Part shown: one piece after another, positions 7,122 through 15,997 of the stretch
Numbering within the stretch: position 1 is the stretch's first letter
Layout: each line of letters starts with the position of its first letter
NCBI GenBank assembly: GCA_943371235.1
Contig: CALRTZ010000001.1
Location: forward strand, 85,506 to 149,505
DNA: 64,000 nucleotides
Direction: 5' to 3'
Origin: CAJBVG01 sp943371235
GTDB taxonomy: Bacteria; Bacteroidota; Bacteroidia; Sphingobacteriales; Sphingobacteriaceae
Program-made: the position numbers and the translations under genes
Notes under the pieces: generated by a model
Databases searched by the model: none
What the model was told of the DNA's origin: nothing
Seen by the model: the letters and a program-made list of their open reading frames with translations, nothing else

Positions 7122-8480
7122 ATGAAAAGTTTGTATAAGATATTCGTTGTTGAAGACGATATGTGGTACAGTAAGTACCTAAACCATCAATTATCTCTTA
7201 ATCCTGAATACGAAGTAAAAGTATTTAACGATGCTAAAAGTTTTTTAGCAGCCATGCACGAACTCCCTGATATTATAACACTCGATTATAATTTGCCAGA
7301 TATGAATGGCTCAGAGATTTTGAAAAAAATAAAATCAATTTCGCCAGATACCAATGTAATTATAATATCTGGGCAAGAGGATATTCAAACTGCCATCAAT
7401 TTATTAAAAGATGGTGCGTATGATTACATCACCAAAGACGATAATACAAAAAATAGAATCTTTAACATCATCAGTCATATACGCGACAATATCGGCTTAC
7501 AAAAAGAGCTGAATTTATTGCGTGAAGAAGTTATTGAAAAATATGATTATGAAAAGAGTATTATTGGGAACAGCCCTGCCATCAAACAAATATACTCGCT
7601 TATAAAGAAAGCTTGTTTAACAAATATAAATGTTTCGATTACTGGTGAAACAGGAACAGGTAAAGAATTAATTGCAAAAACAATCCACTTTCAATCTAAA
7701 AGAAATAAAATGCCTTTTGTAGCGGTAAACGTTGCAGCCATTCCAAGAGATTTAATAGAGAGTGAATTATTTGGCCATGAGAAAGGTGCATTTACTGGAG
7801 CTAACGGAAGAAGAATTGGAAAGTTTGAAGAAGCTAATAAAGGAACTTTGTTTTTAGATGAAATAGGAGAATTCGATTTAAATCTGCAATCTAAATTATT
7901 ACGTGTTCTGCAAGAGAGAGAAATTTCTAGAGTAGGTGGAAATGGAATTGTACCTGTTGATGTTCGCATCATAACTGCAACTCATAAAAATTTAGCTGAA
8001 GAAGTAAAGGCCGGAAGGTTTAGAGAAGATTTGTACTATCGTTTAATTGGTATGCCAGTTTTCTTACCTCCATTGCGTGAAAGAGATAATGATGCATTAC
8101 TAATTTCTAAACATTTTATACAAACTTTTTGTAAAGAGAACGGCATCAAACAAAAACTTTTAAGCCCTGAAGCAAAAGAGCGCTTAATCACCTACCCCTT
8201 CCCCGGAAACATTAGAGAATTAAAGGCAATAATAGATCTTGCCATTGTTATGTCTGAAGGTGATATTATAGAACTCGAAGATCTTACATTTATGCGTAGT
8301 GCGGAGCCAGATGATTTTTTAATGGAAGAATTAACCCTCGACGAATACAATCAGAAAATTATTCAGTTCTTCTTAAATAAATACAACGGGAATGTTTTAA
8401 CAGTTGCAAAAAAACTCGACATAGGAAAATCTACAATCTATAGATTTATACAAGAGGGGAAAATAAAACTACCGAAATAA
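7122..8480 (+). CDS. Sigma-54-dependent response regulator (NtrC family)
   Basis: The 452-residue transcription activator has an N-terminal receiver (phosphoacceptor Asp55 in ITLDYNLPD) and a central AAA+ domain with Walker A GETGTGKE (175-182). The sigma-54 contact loop GAFTGA is intact (222-227), with Walker B GTLFLDEIGE (241-250). A Fis-type helix-turn-helix lies at the C-terminus (NVLTVAKKLDIGKSTIYRFI). Once phosphorylated it should open promoters bound by RpoN. Neither a partner kinase nor rpoN is in the window, and its targets are unknown; I found no convincing -24/-12 promoter nearby. Confidence 0.93.
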   Translation: MKSLYKIFVVEDDMWYSKYLNHQLSLNPEYEVKVFNDAKSFLAAMHELPDIITLDYNLPDMNGSEILKKIKSISPDTNVIIISGQEDIQTAINLLKDGAYDYITKDDNTKNRIFNIISHIRDNIGLQKELNLLREEVIEKYDYEKSIIGNSPAIKQIYSLIKKACLTNINVSITGETGTGKELIAKTIHFQSKRNKMPFVAVNVAAIPRDLIESELFGHEKGAFTGANGRRIGKFEEANKGTLFLDEIGEFDLNLQSKLLRVLQEREISRVGGNGIVPVDVRIITATHKNLAEEVKAGRFREDLYYRLIGMPVFLPPLRERDNDALLISKHFIQTFCKENGIKQKLLSPEAKERLITYPFPGNIRELKAIIDLAIVMSEGDIIELEDLTFMRSAEPDDFLMEELTLDEYNQKIIQFFLNKYNGNVLTVAKKLDIGKSTIYRFIQEGKIKLPK

Positions 8481-8515
8481 AAAAACCGTGGCCCCAATCG
8501 CAAAGGAGCACACGG
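8478..8515 (-). terminator. Terminator after the T9SS protein gene
   Basis: Read on the minus strand, CCGTG...CACGG forms an imperfect stem with inner G-C pairs and is followed by seven T residues, which on the plus strand is the A-run at 8479-8485. It therefore serves the gene ending at 8541. It overlaps the last codon of the plus-strand regulator. Confidence 0.6.
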
Positions 8516-8540
8516 AATCGTTTATGGATTTAATTTACAC

Positions 8541-9488
8541 TTAAATCTTATTAATTTTTTTACTCATCACTCCTGTTGCATCTTGAACATTCAAAATGTA
8601 CAATCCAGTTGTGAGAGAAGAGATGTCAATCGATTGGTTTGATTGATAATTAGTAAGTTTTAATTTTAAACTTCCATCAATTGATCGTATTTCTACCGTT
8701 GCATTTTCTATCGCAGCATTGTTTGCTAATTTAATTTTCAGTTGATCGTGTGAAGGGTTTGGATATACTGATAACTCTTCAGATCTGTTTGTTTGTAAGC
8801 CTGTTGGTGAATAGTTTAACAACAGGTTATCAAACTTAAACCAAGTGCCTAAATCTCCTTCCAAATAACTTGCAAAAACGTAAATAGAATCTGGAATATC
8901 TGTTTCATTTACATAATCCATACGCGCAACAAAATTTTCAAAGGTGCCATTTGTGTTTTCGTCGGATTTGAAAAATCCAGCACCAACTATTTCCGATGAA
9001 TCTGCAGCGATGTTAAACTTAGTTGCGATTACTTCAAAATAGGCTATACCAGTTGTTGCTCCGTTAAACTGAAACTCCCCTTGTAAACTATAAGGGCGCA
9101 TTGTTGTTGGAATAACCGTTACTAGATCTGCACCAAAACCCATATCTGCAATTTCAATTTTTGCTGCTGTATTTGTTCCGTTTAAGGTAGCAGAAATAGG
9201 AATATCAAGATCTAAAAAGTAAGCGATTAGAAGTCCATTTACGGGTGCCCACATATCTGGTCTCATAAACCTGATGGTTTTACCAGAGAAAGATTCTATA
9301 GAATCTACTAGCCATGTTTCAAAGTTTCCGTTTACTAAGTTGTTGCTCGTCGAATTTGATTTTAAAGCTGCACTAGCTTTTTTCATTTTGGTTGATAAAC
9401 CTACTGAGTTTTTAGGTTGTACTGTTTGTGCAACTAGAGCACTCGACAATAATACAACTGAAGTGAAAAGTAAAATTATTTTTTTCAT
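8541..9488 (-). CDS. T9SS type A sorting domain protein
   Basis: I start the gene at the ATG giving MKKIILLFTSVVLLSSALVA (315 residues, a good Sec signal peptide) rather than 12 codons upstream. After a short linker a beta-rich domain begins at LVNGNFETW and resembles carbohydrate-binding-like jelly-roll modules of Bacteroidota surface proteins, ending near TWFKFDNLLLNY. The last 75 or so residues are a T9SS C-terminal sorting domain (SVYPNPSHDQL to KKINKI). It should be secreted or attached to the cell surface. A hairpin of 8 bp lies directly against the start codon. Confidence 0.8.
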   Translation of the reverse strand: MKKIILLFTSVVLLSSALVAQTVQPKNSVGLSTKMKKASAALKSNSTSNNLVNGNFETWLVDSIESFSGKTIRFMRPDMWAPVNGLLIAYFLDLDIPISATLNGTNTAAKIEIADMGFGADLVTVIPTTMRPYSLQGEFQFNGATTGIAYFEVIATKFNIAADSSEIVGAGFFKSDENTNGTFENFVARMDYVNETDIPDSIYVFASYLEGDLGTWFKFDNLLLNYSPTGLQTNRSEELSVYPNPSHDQLKIKLANNAAIENATVEIRSIDGSLKLKLTNYQSNQSIDISSLTTGLYILNVQDATGVMSKKINKI

Positions 9489-9516
9489 AGTGTATATTTT
9501 TTTGTTTTTATACACT
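9489..9516 (-). promoter_or_regulatory. Inverted repeat directly upstream of the start codon
   Basis: AGTGTATA / TATACACT, an 8-bp perfect inverted repeat with a 12-nt T/A-rich loop, ends at the base before the ATG of the T9SS gene. In the mRNA it could form a leader hairpin that limits ribosome access, or as DNA it could be an operator. Its function is unknown. Confidence 0.45.
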
Positions 9517-9553
9517 AATGACAAAGTTGAAAATACTTACCCCTATCCTTAAA

Positions 9554-9586
9554 ATAAAAAAAGACTCTTAAGAGTCTTTTTTTATT
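9554..9586 (-). terminator. Terminator of the ECF sigma / TonB / FecR operon (symmetrical)
   Basis: The perfect palindrome AAAAAGACTC TTAA GAGTCTTTTT, with further A and T runs outside, lies 2 bp beyond the FecR stop. It would work in both directions, but on the plus strand no gene reads into it. Confidence 0.8.
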
Positions 9587-9587
9587 T

Positions 9588-10589
9588 TTAATTCGTACAA
9601 GGATTACCTCGCAGTATAATTTCCTTGTCTTTCATTTCTATTTGTATACCATTACTCAATTCCAATACATTCAATAGTTCTGTTAAACTTGGGTTGTTAA
9701 ACTTACCAGTAAAATGGCATTCTAAAATTTCAGTATTTGCATCAACGTTTACATCGTAATATGTTTCCATGAAACTAATTACTTCTGCAATGGTAACATC
9801 AGAAAATACAATCTCTTTCGTTTTCCAGCTTAAGTAATTCTCAGATGGAGTTACTAATTTCTCCACTTCTTTATTTCCTAAATTTACTTTAGCAGTATAA
9901 CCTGGCTCCAATTGTACATTATGTTGCTCATCTAAGCCAACCTCTACTTTACCGGTTTTTACACTGACCACTATTTGATCAGAATTTTTTCTGGCTAATA
10001 TATTAAACGAAGTTCCTAATACTTTTGTATATGCATTAGCAGTGTGTATTATAAATGGATGCGATGCATCTTTAGTGATTTCAAAAAAAGCTTCCCCCTC
10101 TAATTTTATTTCGCGAGTGTTTCCTTTAAAATCTTCTGGGTACTCTATGCTTGTATTAGCATTTAAAAATACTTTACTATTATCGGGCAAAATAAGTTCT
10201 TTTTGCTCGTTTGCTAATGTTGCAAATTTCAACATTTCTGGCTCAGAAAACTTACTCGTATATATCCATGTAACACCTAATAAAATAACAATACTTGCAG
10301 CAATTCTGTATAATAATTGGTTCGTACGATTAGGCATTTGAACTACTTTGCCCACACGTTTTGTTTCATTTAAGCCGATGTTCTTACTTACCTTATTCCA
10401 TGCCATTTCTACATTAGGTTCAAAATGTTCGTCCTCTAATCCTGCATCCCACAATTTTTGCATCTCTGCAAAATGGGCTTGGTTTTCTGAAGAAACATTT
10501 AGCCATTCTTGCAAAACAAGCTCATCAGCTTGGTTAATCTCGCCTACAATTTTTAGGGCAATTAACTCGTCTATATTTTCTGTGCTCAT
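9588..10589 (-). CDS. FecR-family anti-sigma factor with DUF4974 domain
   Basis: The 333-residue inner-membrane regulator holds an ECF sigma factor until a TonB receptor signals. Residues 1-85 form the cytoplasmic anti-sigma part, 93-111 are a single transmembrane helix (LLYRIAASIVILLGVTWIY), and the periplasmic FecR domain covers about 115-230. A C-terminal DUF4974 module (about 255-325) is related in pattern to STN domains. It is the last gene of the operon, 1 bp after the DUF4249 gene; in most such loci fecR sits next to the sigma gene. The likely partner sigma factor is encoded at 14050-14646. Confidence 0.9.
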   Translation of the reverse strand: MSTENIDELIALKIVGEINQADELVLQEWLNVSSENQAHFAEMQKLWDAGLEDEHFEPNVEMAWNKVSKNIGLNETKRVGKVVQMPNRTNQLLYRIAASIVILLGVTWIYTSKFSEPEMLKFATLANEQKELILPDNSKVFLNANTSIEYPEDFKGNTREIKLEGEAFFEITKDASHPFIIHTANAYTKVLGTSFNILARKNSDQIVVSVKTGKVEVGLDEQHNVQLEPGYTAKVNLGNKEVEKLVTPSENYLSWKTKEIVFSDVTIAEVISFMETYYDVNVDANTEILECHFTGKFNNPSLTELLNVLELSNGIQIEMKDKEIILRGNPCTN

Positions 10590-10590
10590 C

Positions 10591-11427
10591 TTAGTTTAAG
10601 TTTAGGGGTTTTAATACATAGTTATTATAGCTCGCCACAATTCCAAATCCGTTTTTAACATTCGAATATAGCTTTGTGTATTCATAGTTCGGAAATCCTG
10701 AGTAATTATTTTTTTTAGTTAATTCAAACTGATAATAATCCTCGTCTATCATTAATAAATGCAACTCTAAATATTTCTCCACAAACCTTACTTCCTTATT
10801 GCTTTTATATACCACTTCCATTTGTGTATTCAAGCCTGTACCCTTATTTATTTCTGCAACATTCGGAATTAATTCTGTAGTAATAAATTGAAAAGTTTGT
10901 GTAAGGGTATCAATAATTAAATAATACATTTCTGCATCTGTTCTGTAATAAGTGTTCGGATTAGGTGATAAATCTGTCCAGTTCATTTTTACAGTATACT
11001 CAATTTTATTACCCTCTACAATAGAATCTATGGCATACGTAAAATCCAATGGTTGCTCATTTGGTGTGGTACAACTCGCTTCGGCCCAACGCCCATCAGG
11101 CAATTCAGCACGAACAGTATAGTTAGTAGAAGAGCTAACTCGTTTGTTTAATATATATACAGATTCATCTGCAAGGTATAGAAAAGTATCTGTTGTGATG
11201 CCATCACTTAACGTTAATCTTGCATCTCTCACATACACATCTATGCTTTCCCCTACTGTAGGTTGTGTTTGCATAACTTGTATTTTTACAACAGAATCTG
11301 ATGGCGTAATAAATCCATTCAATACTATTTTGGATTCACCTTGTTTAATATCAATATCAGATTCGAGCTCTTCACATGAGCTGAAAAGCACCGAACTAAA
11401 AATCAATATCCAAACTATATATTTCAT
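10591..11427 (-). CDS. DUF4249-type lipoprotein
   Basis: The 278-residue product has a lipoprotein signal with lipobox FSSC (Cys19) and then the DUF4249 pattern: IVLNGFITPSDSVVKIQV followed by beta strands. DUF4249 proteins are regularly encoded right after TonB-dependent receptors with carboxypeptidase-like domains, and they are thought to sit on the outer membrane as accessory proteins. The gene overlaps the end of the receptor gene by one base, which points to tight co-expression. Ligand and biochemical role are unknown. Confidence 0.8.
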   Translation of the reverse strand: MKYIVWILIFSSVLFSSCEELESDIDIKQGESKIVLNGFITPSDSVVKIQVMQTQPTVGESIDVYVRDARLTLSDGITTDTFLYLADESVYILNKRVSSSTNYTVRAELPDGRWAEASCTTPNEQPLDFTYAIDSIVEGNKIEYTVKMNWTDLSPNPNTYYRTDAEMYYLIIDTLTQTFQFITTELIPNVAEINKGTGLNTQMEVVYKSNKEVRFVEKYLELHLLMIDEDYYQFELTKKNNYSGFPNYEYTKLYSNVKNGFGIVASYNNYVLKPLNLN

Positions 11428-14018
11428 CAGAATCTAATATTTAAAGTAAGGTTAGGCATAATTCCTAAAAAGGCTGTACGCTTTAATTCGTTAGTGCTTT
11501 TTTGTTCATTATACCCTATCATATAATACATGGTATTTTTTCTATTATAAACATTCATTGCTCCCGCTTGCATCTCAAACTCTAGCTTTTTAATTTTTGT
11601 TTTATAATTTAAATTGATGTCTAATCTATGATAACTAGACATTCTATAGTTATTTATACCCTTATAATCATATGCAAAATATTGAGAGGGACCTCCCAAA
11701 CCTCCCTGAGAAAGCCCTCCTGGTTCATGCCCTTGGACATAAAAATTAGCTTCTGGCAAGGTAAATGGGGTGCCTGTTGTGTAAATCCAGGTAGCAATAA
11801 CACTCCATTTTTTTGTAAAATGATAAGAGTTCATTAAGGAGATATTATGTCGCCTATCATTATTTGCCCAGAACCATTTTCCATAATCTAATTCATCAAA
11901 ATAATTTTTACTATAGGATAATGTATAAGCAAACAATGCCCTGTATCTAGCATGATGGTATTCTGTTTGAAATTCTACACCATACATTTCTGCTAGGCCA
12001 TCCATTGTACGCTCTTCCCAACTTTGATCATCTCCTATACCCTTAATTAATGATGCAAAAAAACTAGAATTGGTACCGTACGAAATAATATTTTTTTGAA
12101 ACTTATAGAATCCCTCTACATTGATTTTTAAATTTTTCTTGTTGTTAAAATATAGACCTAAGGTATATTGATCCGATTTTTCTGGCAACAATTTATCAGT
12201 ACTTGGCAACCATAAATCTGTAGGCAAACCTATACCGGCAAAGGCATTCAGGTAATGTGAATATTGAACCATCCTGCCGTACGATGCTTTTAGCGCATAA
12301 TTTTTTCGGAATATATAGGTAATTAATGCCCTTGGTTCTAAATTGAATTGCAAAAAATCTTGATACTTAAAACCTGTATATCTTAATCCAATATTTGTTG
12401 AAATTTTATCCGTTAAATTAATCTCGTCTTCTGCATACAATGCAAATTCTTCGAAAACAAATCGATCAACTACATCCTCTGGAATATTTGTATCAAACGA
12501 AACATTTTTGGTAGGAGTAAACTCATGTGAAGTCGTTAAAAAACCAAACTTGAAATGATGTTTTTCATTCAGGAAATAATCAATATCATATTTCAAACTG
12601 TAATCTTTTACACCCGATGAAAAACGTAATGACAAAAGGCTGTCGGATTGATTGCTTTTAAACTGATAGTTTGTATAAATTAACGTAGTGTTTGAAAACC
12701 ATTTTGGAGAGAGGATGTGATTCCATCTGAAAGTTGCCGACTGATTACCCCAACCAAGAGTGTTACTTATTAAACTCGACTCCTCATCACTTCCACCATC
12801 AAACTTATCATTACCCGAATAAAAGGAAGCAAACAATTTATGTTTATCGTTTACCTTCCATTGCATTTTTGTGTTGATGTCGTAAAACTGATACCCAAAT
12901 CCTGCATCTGTATCGAATGCATTCATCATCGCATTAACATGCGAGGAACGCCCAGAAACAAAAAAAGCCAATTTGTCTTTTATAATTGGCCCCTCTACAC
13001 CCACTCTACTAGCTATTATTCCCGTACCTAAATCTGTATGGAAATTCTGCATATCGCCATCTTTAGTTACCATTTCTACTACCGAAGATAATCGTCCGCC
13101 ATATCTTGCAGGGAATCCACTCTTCATTAAATTCATTTGCTTGAGAGCATCTTCATTAAAAATAGAATAAAGCCCGAATAAATGAAAAGAATGATACAAG
13201 GGTGCATCATCCAATATAATTAAATTCTGATCGGGTCTTCCGCCTCTAATATTGTATCCATTGCTAATATCGGTTTCTCTGTTTACACCTGCGTAATATC
13301 GCGTGGCGGCAAGGGCATCCTTTTCACCTAACAAACGGGGAGATAAGGTTCGAATATCTTCATCAACATTATCAGAAATAATAGATTTGTGAAAGGCTTT
13401 GTCTTCCATTCGCTGATCTTGGATATCGATCTCTTCCATACTGATACTAGTTTCTAAATCCCAATTCACTAACTTCTTCCCTTCAGTAGGAATTATTTTT
13501 CGATTGAATTTATACCCAACTATATGCGCTTGCAATTCTACACTGTCTGTATTTGTTGGTATCTGTATAGCATAATAGCCGTATATATTAGTGTATACAG
13601 CTGTTTTAGTATTTGTACAATACACCAAAATGTCTGGTAGAACTTCGCGTGTTTGTAAATCTCGAATGTAACCGTGTATGTAATAATTTCTTACTTCTTG
13701 CTTCGATTTTTTTCTAGGTATTAATATTACCTGAGTACCATTTAGTTTATAATCTATGTTGGCTTGATTTTTAATTTGCTCTAATGCCTCCGATATTTTT
13801 TTTTGATGGAGGTCTAAATTTATTCTTTTATCAATCTTTATTAAATCCGAACTAAAAGAAAAACTAACCTTGTATTTTTGTTCGATGATGATAATGGCAC
13901 GCTCTAATGTTATTTGCGAATATTCTTCATTCTCTACATTTTGTGCAATACCATTACTAATGCTAAAAATTAGCATCCCAAAAAATAAACAATATAAAGT
14001 ATTCAGCATTCGCTTCAT
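11427..14018 (-). CDS. TonB-dependent receptor with STN signalling domain
   Basis: I prefer the start MKRMLNTLYCLFFG (863 residues) over one 15 codons upstream because it puts a proper signal peptide first. In order there is an STN (secretin/TonB short N-terminal) domain at about 30-95 that should touch FecR, a carboxypeptidase-regulatory-like beta domain (about 110-190), a plug with GYNIRGGRPDQNLIILDDAP, and a 22-strand-type outer-membrane barrel ending in Phe. It resembles FecA-like transducers that import a ligand and switch on their own operon. The ligand cannot be read from the sequence. Confidence 0.9.
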   Translation of the reverse strand: MKRMLNTLYCLFFGMLIFSISNGIAQNVENEEYSQITLERAIIIIEQKYKVSFSFSSDLIKIDKRINLDLHQKKISEALEQIKNQANIDYKLNGTQVILIPRKKSKQEVRNYYIHGYIRDLQTREVLPDILVYCTNTKTAVYTNIYGYYAIQIPTNTDSVELQAHIVGYKFNRKIIPTEGKKLVNWDLETSISMEEIDIQDQRMEDKAFHKSIISDNVDEDIRTLSPRLLGEKDALAATRYYAGVNRETDISNGYNIRGGRPDQNLIILDDAPLYHSFHLFGLYSIFNEDALKQMNLMKSGFPARYGGRLSSVVEMVTKDGDMQNFHTDLGTGIIASRVGVEGPIIKDKLAFFVSGRSSHVNAMMNAFDTDAGFGYQFYDINTKMQWKVNDKHKLFASFYSGNDKFDGGSDEESSLISNTLGWGNQSATFRWNHILSPKWFSNTTLIYTNYQFKSNQSDSLLSLRFSSGVKDYSLKYDIDYFLNEKHHFKFGFLTTSHEFTPTKNVSFDTNIPEDVVDRFVFEEFALYAEDEINLTDKISTNIGLRYTGFKYQDFLQFNLEPRALITYIFRKNYALKASYGRMVQYSHYLNAFAGIGLPTDLWLPSTDKLLPEKSDQYTLGLYFNNKKNLKINVEGFYKFQKNIISYGTNSSFFASLIKGIGDDQSWEERTMDGLAEMYGVEFQTEYHHARYRALFAYTLSYSKNYFDELDYGKWFWANNDRRHNISLMNSYHFTKKWSVIATWIYTTGTPFTLPEANFYVQGHEPGGLSQGGLGGPSQYFAYDYKGINNYRMSSYHRLDINLNYKTKIKKLEFEMQAGAMNVYNRKNTMYYMIGYNEQKSTNELKRTAFLGIMPNLTLNIRF

Positions 14019-14049
14019 ATCATACAGACAGTTTGGGGATTCTATACCC

Positions 14050-14646
14050 TTATTCGCCCCCAAGCCAAATTGTAAATAAGGCTATTAGTATCGGATGTTT
14101 ATGGTTGTTTTTTACGAATTCGCGCAAAGTTGAAAGGGCTTTGCCCATTTGCGCTTCTACTGTTTTTACAGATATCTGCATAATTTCTGCAATTTCCTTA
14201 TAGCTTTTGCCTTCAAACCTGCTCAACACAAATACCTCTCTGCGTTTTTCTGGTAGGGCATCTATGGCTGCATACAAGGCCTTTTGCAACTCCTTTGCAT
14301 CCATTTGCTCCTCCATACGATTGTCGGATTCGTCGTGCAAATTGGTTAAGGGAACTTCATTGCTTGACTTTCTAGATTGTGACTTAATATAATTTAAGGC
14401 CCTGTTACGAGCTGCCGTAAATAAATAAGCGGCTACCGAATCGGGCGTTTGTATGGTTTCTCTGCTCTCCCATATCTTAATAAACAAAGCCTGTACAACG
14501 TCTTCTGTTGCCTCTTCATCATTAAGCATAGTATTTACCCTCCTACATAAAGGCTTGTAATGCCTCTTAAATAAAAGCTCAAATGCCTTTGCATCCTGCA
14601 ATTTCATCTGAGCAAATAATGTTTCGTCTTTAATAGATAAGTCCAT
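14050..14646 (-). CDS. ECF RNA polymerase sigma factor
   Basis: The 198-residue sigma-70-family factor has region 2 (AFELLFKRHYKPLCRRV to ALFIKIWESR) and a region 4 helix-turn-helix (SYKEIAEIMQISVKTVEAQM). It fits the Bacteroidota FecI-like group that pairs with FecR. It is the first gene of the operon sigma - TonB receptor - DUF4249 - FecR. The promoter box at 14654-14661 predicts transcription starting within a few bases of the ATG, so the message may have almost no leader. Confidence 0.9.
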   Translation of the reverse strand: MDLSIKDETLFAQMKLQDAKAFELLFKRHYKPLCRRVNTMLNDEEATEDVVQALFIKIWESRETIQTPDSVAAYLFTAARNRALNYIKSQSRKSSNEVPLTNLHDESDNRMEEQMDAKELQKALYAAIDALPEKRREVFVLSRFEGKSYKEIAEIMQISVKTVEAQMGKALSTLREFVKNNHKHPILIALFTIWLGGE

Positions 14647-14653
14647 TTGTTCG

Positions 14654-14661
14654 CAAAACTA
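14654..14661 (-). promoter_or_regulatory. Putative -7 promoter element of the ECF sigma gene (TAGTTTTG)
   Basis: On the minus strand TAGTTTTG is an exact TAnnTTTG match ending 8 bp before the ATG. No -33 element stands out. If it is used, the start point would fall about 1-2 bases before the start codon. Confidence 0.45.
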
Positions 14662-14790
14662 CTAAACAAAGTAAATATACATTGTATTGTTTTTGTTATG
14701 AAATATTCTTTAAAAATGCCCCATTTAACGCTGAATTCGAAATATTTAAAAAAAAATTAAAAATAGTTAGTGTATGTTGTACACTTTCAC

Positions 14791-14798
14791 TATATTCG
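14791..14798 (+). promoter_or_regulatory. Putative -7 promoter element of gapA (TATATTCG)
   Basis: TATATTCG is identical to the box proposed for mdh. The inverted repeat GTGTA-N5-TACAC at 14770-14784 lies just upstream, where a regulator or the -33 element would be. The predicted leader is about 60 nt and contains repeat-like sequence. Confidence 0.4.
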
Positions 14799-14805
14799 CT
14801 TATTC

Positions 14806-14858
14806 AATTAGCTAATTAGCGAAAAACGAATTACTAAATAACACATTAACTCAATAAC
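14806..14858. repeat. Short repeat patch upstream of gapA (TAGCTAAT and AATAAC-type units)
   Basis: ATTAGCTAATTAGC is followed by degenerate ACACATTA, ACTCAATA and ACGAAAAA units in 8-bp steps up to the gapA start codon. Both unit types recur elsewhere: the first between adk and obg, the second before truA. The match here is weaker than at the other loci. Confidence 0.5.
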
Positions 14859-14863
14859 GAAAA

Positions 14864-15886
14864 ATGAAAATAGGAATAAACGGATTTGGTAGAATAGGGC
14901 GATTAGTGTTTAGGGCAGCAGTAGACAGAGCAGATATTGAGATTGTTGGAATCAACGATTTAATTGATGCAGAGTACATGGCTTACATGTTGAAATATGA
15001 CTCTACACATGGAGCATTTAATGGTACTGTTTCTGTAGAAGGAAAAGACTTGGTGGTAAACGGGAAACGTATTAGAGTAACTGCAGAGCGCGACCCCGCA
15101 AACCTAGCATGGTCGGATATTGGCGCAGATTACATTGTAGAATCTACAGGATTATTTTTAGATAAAGAAAAAGCTTCCTTACATATAAAAGCAGGTGCAA
15201 AAAAAGTAATTATTTCTGCACCGGCAAAAGATGATACTCCAACATTTGTAATGGGAGTGAACAATGAAACTTACCATGTTGACATGGACATTATTTCTAA
15301 TGCATCGTGTACAACAAATTGTTTGGCACCCTTGGCAAAAGTAATTAACGATGCGTTTGGAATAGAGGAAGGATTAATGACCACTATACATGCTGTAACA
15401 GCTACACAGAAAACGGTTGATGGACCATCGGCAAAAGATTGGAGAGGCGGCAGAAGTGCATATCAAAATGTAATTCCTTCGAGCACGGGAGCAGCAAAAG
15501 CTGTGGGTTTAGTAATTCCAGAACTTAAAGGAAAATTAACCGGCATGAGTTTCAGAGTACCTGTACCTAATGTTTCAGTGGTTGATTTAACATGTAAGTT
15601 AAAAACACCAACCAGCTACGAAGCTATTAAAGATGCAATGAAAGCGGCATCTGTAAACGGAATGAAAGGCATACTTGGATACACCGAAGACCCAGTAGTT
15701 TCTAGTGATTTTATGGGTGATGCAAGAACTTGCATTTTCGATGCGGAAGCAGGAATTATGCTTAGCCCCACATTTGTAAAATTGGTTGCTTGGTACGATA
15801 ATGAATGGGGGTATTCAAATAAATTAGTGGATTTAATGCAATACATCTACGAGGTAGATAATAAAGAAATAATGCTTGAGGCATAG
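14864..15886 (+). CDS. gapA: Glyceraldehyde-3-phosphate dehydrogenase
   Basis: This glycolytic and gluconeogenic enzyme oxidises glyceraldehyde-3-phosphate to 1,3-bisphosphoglycerate with NAD. The 340-residue protein has the NAD-binding GINGFGRIGR start, Asp32 in GINDL (NAD preference), the substrate loop DSTHG, and the active-site Cys149 in SNASCTTNCLAP. YDNEWGYSNKLVDL near the C-terminus is also standard. It stands alone with its own promoter and terminator. Confidence 0.97.
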   Translation: MKIGINGFGRIGRLVFRAAVDRADIEIVGINDLIDAEYMAYMLKYDSTHGAFNGTVSVEGKDLVVNGKRIRVTAERDPANLAWSDIGADYIVESTGLFLDKEKASLHIKAGAKKVIISAPAKDDTPTFVMGVNNETYHVDMDIISNASCTTNCLAPLAKVINDAFGIEEGLMTTIHAVTATQKTVDGPSAKDWRGGRSAYQNVIPSSTGAAKAVGLVIPELKGKLTGMSFRVPVPNVSVVDLTCKLKTPTSYEAIKDAMKAASVNGMKGILGYTEDPVVSSDFMGDARTCIFDAEAGIMLSPTFVKLVAWYDNEWGYSNKLVDLMQYIYEVDNKEIMLEA

Positions 15887-15922
15887 GCCATTAGCAAAGA
15901 AGCTTAGTGTTTGTAGTAAAGT

Positions 15923-15957
15923 AAGGGGATTGAACAGGTGGTTCATCCCCTTTTCTT
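15923..15957 (+). terminator. Terminator of gapA
   Basis: AAGGGGAT-TGAAC pairs with GTTCA-TCCCCTT with one bulged T and loop AGGTG, followed by TTTTCTT. It lies about 35 bp after the gapA stop. Confidence 0.75.
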
Positions 15958-15997
15958 ATTAAATTAATAAATATTACCTTGCCAAAAATTACTTGCT

